Below, in pieces: positions 23,613 to 32,466 of a DNA stretch of 32,466 nt (position 1 is the stretch's first letter; each line of letters starts with the position of its first letter). The notes under the pieces are model-generated. The model had not been told where the DNA came from and searched no databases. It was given only the letters and a program-made list of their open reading frames with translations. The translations under genes were made by a program, and so were the position numbers. Origin of the DNA: Neelides folsomi (lineage: Eukaryota > Arthropoda > Collembola > Neelipleona > Neelidae). The DNA is taken from positions 1-32,466 of the forward strand of contig JAQGBZ010000560.1 of NCBI GenBank assembly GCA_034687125.1, given 5' to 3'.

Positions 23613-23629
23613 CTCGCGGTGTTCGCGAG
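23613..23629. other. Small GC hairpin
   Basis: CTCGCG, a five-base loop GTGTT, then CGCGAG: a perfect 6-bp stem of unusually high G+C for this region, about 95 nt past the foldback element. It may be a remnant of a repeat end. No function is implied. Confidence 0.3.
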
Positions 23630-23817
23630 TCGTTTTACCTATATTACTTAGGTATACTATTTTACTGAATGAATATTATCATGCACAAAGCATTTCTTGT
23701 GAAAGTTAGTATAGAACATGCAACTACAGATATGTATTAAACCTAATAAATGTATATGTATGAATCGTATTTCAATTATATTTATAGTAAAAATAGCAAT
23801 ACATATACTAGTATGTA

Positions 23818-23854
23818 TCCTAAAGTACTATATACATACTATAGTACTTTAGGA
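23818..23854. repeat. Perfect 15-bp inverted repeat with 7-nt loop
   Basis: TCCTAAAGTACTATA at 23818-23832 is exactly complementary to TATAGTACTTTAGGA at 23840-23854. The word TTTAGGA is then repeated and continues into ATACAT, so a second register (ATGTATCCTAAA with TTTAGGATACAT, 23813-23866) can also pair over 12 bp. Possibly a foldback remnant or cruciform-prone site. Confidence 0.6.
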
Positions 23855-24449
23855 TTTAGGATACATTTTAGTACATATATATAACATGGAACATTTGTTA
23901 CCATACGCATTTTAATATCAACAAGTTAAATATTGCAAACAGAAAAGTGTCTATTTGCAATGGATGATTGGATGATTATCACTTAATAACAAGAGACGTT
24001 TTATTTGATCTTTAAACAACAACAATAATTATTTATTATGTAACATTATATTAATTACATGCCTTGTTACATGCTCATATAAATACATAACCATAGTAGA
24101 GTATTGTGAGTCAAAATTTATGACTGAAGTAATTGTGTCTATTAATTCTTGTTTGAATAATTTAAATATTTAATTTGTTGACAAAATGTTTCAAATTGCT
24201 AAGAAAACAAAGGTCGAACTAGGATATAAAAGAAATATATTACTCAAACTCAAACTATAAAAAAAGAAAAGTTCTCGTTTATTTAATAATATATACTATT
24301 TACAATTTGTTGGAATTATAATTTGCCATACAATATATTAGTCATACAGATTATGTATATTTTTATACACTCATTGTTTTACACTAGTTACTCGAGTAAA
24401 AACAACAAATTTGTATCTAATATTGAAAAATATCATAAAAAAATAAATT

Positions 24450-25775
24450 ATGCTGGAGAAGCATTCTATTAAATTAGTTGAATCATTTTTTAATTTTTAT
24501 TTTCAATTGGGATTTTTACCCATTCAAATTAAGAATGGTAAAATGATTGTTGAAGGGTTTAATAAAGTTAAAAAAATCATTTTTATGTATTTAACTTTAA
24601 CATGGTTAATAAATTGTGTACATCTTTCGTGTAAAATTTTTTTTCTTGCTAAAAAAGGCTTAATTTTAAAATATCCAATTGTACTTTTATATTTCGTATT
24701 TTTCTGTGGATGCTTTTTATTTAATTTTTCTGACAAAAACGAAGGCGCATATGTTTATAATCAAACAATTATTTTAAATTCTAAATTTAAAAGTAAGATA
24801 ATTTTTCATTTAATTTAATCTCATTTATATCGCATTTTAATAATTGAAAAACTATAATATAATTATAATATTTAATATACATTTTAGAATTGTTTCGAAA
24901 TGAATACAAAATGTTTATGAAAAATAAGAAAATTGATTTTTTATATTTAATACTATTCTTTTTGTTAACATTACTTGCAACTTTCCCATTATCATTCGGG
25001 GTGAAGTTTCTTTTAAGTAGAAACAACAACGAATACTATTATAAAGAACTTCAGTTTGATAATTGGATCTTAATGATATTTTATTCAATTAATGAAGTTC
25101 TCGCTACAACAATTTTAGCTATAAATTCATTTTCAATTTCCTTTATTTATTTAATTTCGACCGATATGATATCAACTTGGAATAAAATCATTAAAATACA
25201 GTGAGTTTAAATATTTAATTAAAATAATTTTATTTTAAAATACTCATTTATTAAAAAATTAATATATGGATTAACATTAATTACTTTTCAGTTTGGAATC
25301 AAATAAAAATTCTCAAGTTTCTCTGAATAAAGTGATAAAGTGCTTTAGGAATTTAGAAATCTTAACATTTAAATTAAACAAGTTTGTATTTTATTATATA
25401 TTCGAAGCAATTACAATTGCACTTTTATCCCTTTTATTTTGTTTATTTGCAACGGTTCGGTTTTTAGGAAGAATGAATATCGTAAATTATTTACTTTGGC
25501 CAACAATGTCAATTGATTTCATTATTGCCGCAGGGTATGTATTGTACAGTGGGGCTCTCATAAATATTGAAAGTAACAATTTTCAACGAGTTATTCATTC
25601 TTTGCATTTGCCTTCTGATATTCAAAGAAGAATTGTTAATTCGCTCTCTTATTTTAGTATTACATTTGGTCCATTTTTTAAAATAAATCATGAAACAATA
25701 TTGTTAGTAGCCGTAAATGTTGCGACTTACACTTCAAGCCTACTGATAACATTTCCACCAACAGAAATTGACTAA
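24450..25775 (+). CDS. Divergent chemoreceptor (gustatory-receptor-like), copy B, 379 aa
   Basis: Tandem paralogue of the gene at 21322. Exons are 24450-24792, 24888-25200 and 25292-25775, the same three lengths (343, 313, 484 nt) and the same intron phases as copy A. Intact throughout. The first 71 residues differ from copy A at about 22 sites, while residues 72-114 are almost unchanged, including PIVLLYFVFFCGCFLFNFSD. The C-terminus reads FGPFFKINHETILLVAVNV then TYTSSLLI, here with the TY of the gustatory-receptor TM7 signature but no final Q. The start codon sits in a sequence context shared with copy A (ataaattATG). Family assignment has the same caveats as copy A. Confidence 0.65.
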
Positions 25776-26855
25776 CATAGAAACACAATACTTATTTCTA
25801 TTTCTATTATAAAAACATTATTAATATCCTGAACTTAATAGCAATATACTAAAAAAACATTCATTATTTAATTATAAAGCTGTATTTAATAATTAATAAA
25901 GTTAATGTTAATATTCATTTTAGATTAAGATATTGCCTAGGTTAAGTATTTGTATGTATGTAACTTATAATGAAAAATAAATTCAAATTCATATATACAG
26001 ATTATACCTACATATTAATTATACATAGGTATGAAATAGAGTACTTAATGAACTTTATTATTATATAGCGAGTAATAACTATCATCATAGTTATGCTCTT
26101 AGTCTTTGTCTGTATGTATGAATTTTTGTTAGATACGGGTCTTAAAAGCTATTGTACAAATAAAAAATTCATCATCTTAAACAACTAACTACTGCCTAGG
26201 TATAACAAAATACTTGTTTTCTCTTCTTCCTTAAAGGAGATCTTTCCATTTTACATTTCAGAATGAAAGATTTCAAGTTGGGAAGTGAAAGTGTCGCCAG
26301 CTCACAATTTATAGATTTAAGGGATCATATGAATGAATGAATGAATTAAAATGTCAACATTTCAACAACATTTTTCTAATGGATATCTTACTTCATTTCC
26401 TGTATTCCTGTCTACGGCTGTCTCTTTTCTGAATCTTTTCAACTTCTTTTATATTATGCAGACAATCCCACAAAGTACTCGTCTTATAATCATCGGTCCA
26501 TCATTATTGATTCTTATTTGAATTCGTTCAAATTAATTAATTTTCAAATACAACAAGGAAAACAATTAGTAAATTTTAATTATAATATTATAATATCACA
26601 GATCTGTATGTAAAGTTTAATCCAATGTTTAAAATTTATGTTGATTTGTTTATTGAATATTTAAAAGGTAAATAATTTTAATTAAATAAAAATAAATTTT
26701 TTTCATTTATTAAGATTCATCATATTTAGTTGTCATTGTTTATGGAAAATAAATTTTAATTAAGTTCTGTTTAATTATTATAAATTATTTATTATACAAG
26801 TTTGTGGAATAATATTCATTTTTGCATTTGAATATTTCTAGTTTATTGTTAAACA
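25776..26855. other. Intergenic region before the GMC gene, no gene seen
   Basis: AT-rich DNA. A 23-codon frame (MKDFKLGSESVASSQFIDL...) begins at 26264 right after an acceptor-like tttcag and sits in a locally less AT-rich patch, but it ends in a GAAT repeat and has no visible partner exon. The promoter of the GMC gene is presumably in the last few hundred bases; no clear element is recognised. Confidence 0.45.
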
Positions 26856-29800
26856 ATGGGATTTAATTTAATTAACATTCGGATTGGAGAATATCCCCTT
26901 ACTTTGATTTTAAGCCTTATCCATTCCTTCCTGTTGACTTCATACAATAAAGAAGCTGCCAACGATGAACTTTTCAATCTTCACCCAAAGCCTCTTGTAT
27001 ACGATTTTATCATAGGTAAGTTCATAAAATTATTACTCATCGAATGGCTATCTTAAAAGATTTTTATAATTTCTACCTCAGGTAGCAATTAAATTATTAA
27101 AAACGCATCGACTTTAGACTCACCCTGTATATCTTTAACAGTCCCAATTTGATATTAAATACTGGGATTTCATTGTGTTGGGCAATAATATTTAAAGAAT
27201 CATCGCCTTAATTAATTATTCAAGGTTTAATGTTAATGAAATGTTAATTTATAACTATTAACGAGATATTATTTGACTGTTAATTATTCTTATTTAAATA
27301 GTTGGTGGCGGAGCGAGTGGATGTGTTTTGGCAAGTCGTTTATCCGATGAATTCAGCGTTCTTCTCATCGAAGCTGGCGGATCTCCCAATCAATTGACCA
27401 AACTACCTAAACTCAGTTACCAATTGTTAGATAACCCTTCAAACGACTGGAGATACAATATTGTTCCACAAACCCATGCTGCATTTGCATTAAGAAACAA
27501 TGTATAACTTTTAAATTTGTTTTTATAAAAATTCATCATTTTCAATAATCCGATACAATCAATTCATTTTATATCCTAATTTCACGACTATGATTTTATA
27601 AATTTAACAAATATTCTATAGACTACAAAATGGCCAATGGGAAAAGGACTTGGAGGTTCGAGTATGATCAATGGAATGATTTATTTAAGAGGATCCGTCC
27701 AAGGATTTAATGAATACGCGCAAATTACAAAAGATCCAAAATGGTTACTTGACAATGTCATGGAATATTACAGGCTTCATGAGAATTATAAAGGACATTT
27801 TAATAATTGTAATTATTATCTTATTATACTTCATTCACGCTGGGAACACGCGTGAGTTTGAACTAACCTCTTAAATATGCATATGTGGGGTCCAGGTAGA
27901 GTTTGTCCAAGTTGCCATATAAGCCATTCTTGAGCATTTTCAATAATCCGCTTTAAACTCGCGAGTGTTCCTAACGCGAATGAAGTCTACATAGTAATTT
28001 AATGTAATCCTTAAATAATATTTATGTAAAAAATGTTTTTTGAACCCAATGAAGATGATCATGGACAAACTGGGAAGTTGAGCATAGAAAAAACCCAACT
28101 CGTTCCTTTTATTCACAATTTTCTTGAAGCTGGTCAGGAATTGGGTTATAATGTGAGGGATCCAAATCCATATGGAAATTTAACAGAAGGTGAAATTTTT
28201 TATTAATTATAATATTTTAAATAAATTCCTTCCATTTGGAGAAAGAGTCATAATAGTGGTAATGTTGTAGTTGTAATGTATTTCAATCTATAGGTTTTTC
28301 ACAAACTGATTATATGGTACGCAATGGGCGGAGAGAAACCGTTTACGAAAGTTTCTTAAAACCCGCAATGAAAAGAAACGGAAAAAACCTAAAAGTTCTC
28401 AAGTTTTCCCGCGCTTACAAAATCCTGATGGACGAATCAAATACGGCCTATGGAGTTGAATTTATTCGACATGGAAGACAAGAAAAAGCTTTTGCTAAAA
28501 AAGAAGTCATTTTGAGTGCTGGGTCAATTCAATCTGCTAAACTTTTATTGTTGTCTGGAATTGGCCCAAAAGAAGATCTGATACAAGTTGGGGTATGAAA
28601 TAGATTTTACATCTACAAGGTGAGGCGTTCCATTTTACAGGGCCCATTTATCCTAATTATTTTTTTGTGGATTTTGTATTTTCAATCAATTTTAAAATCA
28701 AGAGTAATTAGCATTAATCTATATTCCCATTAAGAATCAGCCATATTGATCCCCTTTATGTCGGCGTTTTTAGATATTTTAAGAGGCGGGGTCAGGATTC
28801 ATTTAGCCAAAAAGTGTCTTCTGTTCATACATATTTGAAATCATCTTTATCTGTATGGGTTTCAACAAATTTTGATAAAACCCGAATATGTCTTTGCTTT
28901 AGGGGGAATGATCAGTGGTGGATTAATTTTGGTCTTTGATCTTTGTCAACAAAGTCGAAGAAGATATTAATATGCGAATAATAGATATAACGTTCTTGTC
29001 GGAAGAGCACTGAGCAGGCTGTCAATTTCTTTACTTAATTTCTTACCCATTTGGAACTTAATTGATATCATGTGAAAAATTAATGCAAAGAATGTTATTC
29101 AATTGGGTTCTAAGACGATATAATTAATATTGGTCGGGATTCATCTCTTGGTATAATATTTGGGGCCTATAAAATGGAACGCCTCAGCCCTTTTATAATA
29201 ATATCATAATTAATTTTATTGTTATTTTTATAATAATATTGTATAGAATATTGTACAGATAGTATAATTTAAATATAATGAATTTTAAATAAAAAACGTA
29301 TTACTTTTTAAAATAAAAATATCAATTACATTGGGAAATTGATTTTTTACAGATTGAACCAAGAGTTGATTTACCAGTTGGGGAAAATCTTCAAGATAAA
29401 TATGGTTGTCTCATCGGCCCATTTTTAATAAGGGATCGAACTTCATTCGCTACTGTGCGCGACATGACAAAACAAACGTTTCTGGATTGGGTTAAATATG
29501 GCAAAGGAACCATTGCAACTTCTCCAGTCGAAGCAACTTTCACGATCACATCTGATTATGCAAAATGGACCGGAAGGCCTGAAGACCTTGACATTCATTC
29601 TTATGTTTTTGCAAGCTCAATTTCATCATTAGAAGCCACGATGTTTACAAACCAATTCAATTTTAAACCCGAAGGCGTCCAATATTTGGCAAGCTCAATT
29701 GGACAAGATTCGTTCCTTCAGCTCGTCACTCTTTCTAAACCCATTGGAACTGGAACATTAAAATTAAAAAGCTCGGATCCTTTCGATGATCTTTTAATTG

Positions 29801-30465
29801 ATCCAAAATATCTTCAAGAACCAAGAGATGTCAAAGTTTTAATTGAAGGTTTTTTATTAAATAAAAATTTAATTGAAATTACATAAAATTTATTATCCTT
29901 TTTAATAACCGAAAAAAAATTTATTGTTGGAATCTAGGACTAAAATTTGCAACAAAGGTTGTTGAAGGAACAAAAAGTTTTGAGAAAATTCATGGTCGAT
30001 TAACTCCATGGCATTACCCGGGTTGTGAAAAATTTGTATTTAAGAGTGATGATTATTTTGAATGTCTGGCCAGACACACAACGCTCACTTCGTTTAAATA
30101 TTCATCAACTGCACCAATGGGGCATCCTTTACATCACCAAACCGTAGTTGATTCAAGATTAAAGTATGGAAAAGTTAACATTCAAACCTTATAATTTAAA
30201 CTTTATATTAATTAGAATTAATAATTACTTATCCTAAATTAATCATTAAAATTAAAATGATTGAAAATGTGACTTAAACAATATCTATTAATTTAGAGTG
30301 GTCAAGACTCAACGACTTCGTGTGATTGATTGTTCAGTTATTCAAGAAAAGATTGTGTCAATTAATCAAGCTACTTGTATGGTGATTGGAAGAATGGGTG
30401 CTGAATTTATAATTGAAGAATGGAAAAAACAGTCAAGTGGGGCCTTTCTTTATCAAAATAAATAA
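26856..30465 (+). CDS. GMC oxidoreductase (glucose dehydrogenase-like), 8 exons, 623 aa, catalytic residues replaced
   Basis: FAD-binding GMC family; active members oxidise alcohols, sugars or sterols. Exons: 26856-27015, 27302-27501, 27622-27808, 28055-28189, 28294-28592, 29353-29848, 29938-30163, 30297-30465; sum 1872 nt with all phases matching. A hydrophobic N-terminal segment (about 13-28) suggests secretion. The nucleotide-binding fold is present: YDFIIVGGGASG at about 49-60, VLLIEAGG, and the signature GKGLGGSSMINGMIYLRG from residue 127. The second signature GSIQSAKLLLLSGIGP and the substrate-domain block SSDPFDDLLIDPKYL are also there. The C-terminal catalytic pair is not. At the usual YHPVGTCKMG the protein has FKYSSTAPMG, with Lys546 at the His position. 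At the usual SGNTNAP it has SINQATC, with Ala593 at the second Asn. FAD binding looks possible but oxidoreductase chemistry is doubtful. The exon 3/4 junction (27808/28055) is the least certain splice. Confidence 0.9.
27828..27985. mobile_element. Short inverted-repeat element in GMC intron 3
   Basis: The left end ACTTCATTCACGCTGGGAAC and the right end read inward (ACTTCATTCGCGTTAGGAAC) match over about 32 bp with few differences. Total length is about 158 bp, with no coding capacity. It begins 19 nt after the splice donor. Likely a MITE. Confidence 0.7.
28621..29186. mobile_element. Terminal-inverted-repeat element in GMC intron 5, about 570 bp
   Basis: TGAGGCGTTCCATTTTA at the left is matched by its reverse complement at the right end, and similarity continues inward (CAGGGCCC against TAGGCCCC) for about 25 bp. 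The interior is less AT-rich than the flanks but has no open frame of note. It occupies most of a 760-nt intron, which would otherwise be about 200 nt. Likely a non-autonomous DNA transposon; superfamily unknown. Confidence 0.65.
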
Positions 30466-31738
30466 AATTTAAATTATTGGAATTATTCAATCATCTCAAT
30501 TTATTTAATATTACAATTTGTTTGAAAAATTATTAAAAAGTTAGAAATGCTTAAAAAAGAATTATGAGATTATTTTTTCAAAAATTCAATTTTATTCTTA
30601 GGCAAATAAATACAGCCATAGCAAAGTATAGGATATAGGATAAAAACGAGCAGTCATCGTTTTTACAAAATATGAAGCGTGTTATAGTTTAACATTATAC
30701 TTCACCCCATAATATATAAATTGGGGTTGATAGTTATACAATCGTGATATACAATCGTGATAAGCTTAAAAGTAATATGTATAATTATTGGAAATCATAT
30801 GAATTCATTGCGGATTAATATTAAGTCTGATACTGAGATTGTTTTAATTATTGAGTTTGATGAGGATATGTATTATACTTGACCCGTGCCATGATTAGTG
30901 TTAAAGATGACTGATGAATAGCCAAGTAATATATTAAGGCAATTAATGATAATCAAAGAAGGTTATTATATGTTAATATTTTATTAGAGACCATTTTTTA
31001 TCATATTTTCGTAAATTTGTAAAATTTCTGGCTCTAAATGTGCCTTGTGTCTCTGTTAATTTGAAATAATAATTAAATAAAATAAAATTTGTATTCACGT
31101 TCAGTTTAAAGTAAAATGCGTAAGAAAATAAAATTCGAGTTAAAAGATTACTGAAAATAAATATTTATTATGGTGAGTGGATTTTGGAAATGGAAAGAGA
31201 AAGATCGTTAAATCTACAGTCTGAATCCAAATTAATCATACTAATATTGACCTTCTAAGTTTGAAAATATGGTTATTTAATTAAATATTACTAAATGAAA
31301 TGTTAATTATTTTTAGGGTTGCCACTCTTTTGGAACGTTGGGATTGTTAACGTATAAATGGGAATGGGGAAAAATATATGGGAACGTTCCAGGGAGTTCT
31401 GATGGAAACATTCCCATATAGGAGCGTTCCCGAGAATTCGGTATTTCAGTAACATTAATTAACTATTGTAAACTAGGTACTTGAGAATTTGGAAATAATT
31501 ATTTTCTTATTTCCTTTAACTGACATTGAGATTAAATGTGAATTTTTAAACAAGACTGATCTTAACACGAATTCAAGCTAACAATTAATTTTCCAACTTC
31601 ACAACTAGCAACTATTTGTATATTGGTAGAGTGAAGTTCACATTAGTGATAAAAAATTTACCGAAGTTTCTGATCAAGTCTTCCAGATTGTAAAATATTT
31701 TAGAAATTACAGATATTTTAGTGTAATGTTTTGTTGTC
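30466..31738. other. Intergenic region between the GMC and peptide genes, no gene seen
   Basis: AT-rich. It starts with AATAAATAAA overlapping the GMC stop codon, a plausible polyadenylation signal. A G+C-richer cluster of GGAACGTT-like words lies at 31330-31440. No open frame of interest. Confidence 0.5.
31375..31420. repeat. Imperfect inverted repeat with GGAACGTTCC words
   Basis: TATATGGGAACGTTCC at 31375-31390 pairs with GGAAACATTCCCATATA at 31404-31420 apart from one inserted and one changed base. Further copies of GGAACGTT or GAGCGTTCCC lie at about 31332 and 31422. The phrase gGAAc-gTTCc-agGGa-gTTCt resembles a heat-shock element with one imperfect unit, but no gene start lies nearby downstream on either strand, so a repeat remnant is at least as likely. 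Confidence 0.4.
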
Positions 31739-32002
31739 TTAACTTACTCTGTGAATGTCATAATTTCTAAATTGATACTGTATAAATCCAACATGTTTTC
31801 TTGGGCAGTGACATCGAGGTTTATCATTTAAATATGGATGTTTTATGCAACCATGTAAACAACCTTCATAACATTGATTAGGAGTACTCGATTCGTATAA
31901 ATCGTTGAACTGTTTAAAATGACGTGGATGATCTTGAGGAATATGTTGTAAATATACTTCTACTATTAAAACGCCAAGAATAGCTAATATAATTGCTTTC
32001 AT
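31739..32002 (-). CDS. Small secreted cysteine-containing peptide, about 87 aa
   Basis: The first about 19 residues (MKAIILAILGVLIVEVYLQ) form a signal peptide: Lys near the start and a hydrophobic core. A His/Pro/Asp-rich spacer (HIPQDHPRHFKQF) precedes a cysteine module, C44-x3-C48-x3-C52-x11-C64-x-C66, and a short basic/aromatic tail. The CxxxC...CxC spacing is reminiscent of cysteine-stabilised alpha/beta peptides (defensin- or scorpion-toxin-type folds), but only five Cys are present and I cannot assign a family. The frame reads to TAA at 31739 (HRVS). However, a perfect donor (gtaagt) stands at 31747, and splicing to the acceptor before 31669 would end the protein as HRKLR, stop at 31658. 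Either form keeps the cysteine module. Could be an antimicrobial, venom or salivary, or signalling peptide; not decided here. Confidence 0.65.
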   Translation of the reverse strand: MKAIILAILGVLIVEVYLQHIPQDHPRHFKQFNDLYESSTPNQCYEGCLHGCIKHPYLNDKPRCHCPRKHVGFIQYQFRNYDIHRVS

Positions 32003-32466
32003 ATCTTCTAATTATAAAATTAATTTTATATTATATTGAATATTTATATTTTAATATTATTGTTACATAGCTGTATGGTATTGCATTAGTATTGGTTACT
32101 GTTAATACTGTCTATGAATATTGTATACTTACCTATTGCAATCAAAAATCAATTTGATAGAACTACAACTATCAGGTGAAAATTAATTTATTGACTTAGA
32201 AGAAATCTTTGAGTGTTAATATTATTTATTTAAAATGAATTTCATGTCTGTTTAAATCAAATACTTTTGTCACCTTTGTGAAAAGGCTAAAAAGCAATAT
32301 GACTTTCTGGGAAATAAAACTTGTAGGTTAATGAATGTAAGGTATATGCTATCCCGACGAGCAAAAAGTAGGCAGGAGAACATAAGAAATCCATCGAAGG
32401 ATTCTGGAATATATACGCCGTAGATGTCCGCCTTTTAAACAGAATAAATCCGGAGTGAAAATCCGG
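32003..32466. other. Right edge, unassigned, last 175 nt G+C-richer
   Basis: The first 290 nt are AT-rich and hold the upstream region of the peptide gene. The last stretch (about 32292-32466) changes composition. On the minus strand it is open from the window edge to a TAG (reading ...PDFHSGFILFKRRTSTAY...); plus-strand frames are interrupted. No family recognised. It may be the end of an exon or mobile element that continues beyond the window. Confidence 0.25.

Larger units (their letters stand above)
22679..24449. other. Gap between receptor copies A and B, repeat-rich
   Basis: 1.8 kb without a gene. It contains the CACCATGGTG foldback element and two small perfect hairpins listed separately. 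A 62-codon minus-strand frame at 22886-23074 has mixed composition and no recognisable motif. Confidence 0.5.

Noticed and set aside
21396..24736. Two 70-codon minus-strand frames (21396-21608, 24524-24736) that resemble each other
   Set aside because: Their similarity is only the antisense image of the duplicated receptor exons A and B.
26264..26335. Short frame MKDFKLGSESVASS after an acceptor-like site
   Set aside because: Only 23 codons, ends in a GAAT repeat, no donor or second exon; too weak to call.
1..32466. CRISPR arrays, bacterial operons, ribosome binding sites, rRNA or tRNA genes
   Set aside because: Spliced genes throughout and extreme AT content show nuclear animal DNA; no spaced direct repeats or structural RNA genes were seen.

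Overview
This window is animal nuclear DNA, almost certainly from an insect with a very AT-rich genome. Coding regions are split into many short exons by GT-AG introns, mostly 50-250 nt. The gene content is typical of insects: a membrane M13 metallopeptidase (neprilysin family), gustatory-receptor-type chemoreceptors in tandem pairs, an SLC26/SulP anion transporter, a GMC oxidoreductase, and a small secreted cysteine-containing peptide. The species cannot be named from the sequence; the order is also uncertain. All gene models were built by hand by joining exons at GT-AG sites, with reading phase checked arithmetically at each junction.

Layout. 1-1073: non-coding flank with one short, unexplained GC-richer tract. 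1074-5585 (minus): complete 22-exon neprilysin-like gene, 766 aa, including a 14-nt exon. 5586-8457: no gene seen. 8458-9840 (plus): chemoreceptor copy 1, broken by two frameshifts. 10327-11733 (plus): chemoreceptor copy 2, intact, 387 aa, three exons. 11839-12000 (plus): tail of a dead Tc1/mariner-type transposase. 12431-17409 (minus): seven-exon SLC26-type transporter, 568 aa. Its third intron holds a 1.36-kb retroposon (13945-15308) flanked by a target-site duplication. 17410-21321: no gene, but a near-perfect palindrome and a foldback MITE. 21322-22678 and 24450-25775 (plus): a second, different chemoreceptor pair, both intact at 379 aa with identical exon lengths. A 346-bp foldback element built around CACCATGGTG lies between them. 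26856-30465 (plus): eight-exon GMC oxidoreductase, 623 aa, that lacks both expected catalytic residues and carries two inverted-repeat elements in its introns. 31739-32002 (minus): secreted small cysteine peptide.

How the parts relate. There is no operon-like logic. The two receptor pairs are separate tandem duplications in one neighbourhood. The metallopeptidase, transporter, oxidoreductase and peptide are independent genes. Mobile-element debris fills introns and gaps: one Tc1 relic, one retroposon and four inverted-repeat elements. The points most worth following up are the apparently catalytically dead GMC protein, the RT-less retroposon with its duplicated target, the divergent receptor pair at 21-26 kb, and the five-cysteine peptide. 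I saw no obviously new multi-gene system.
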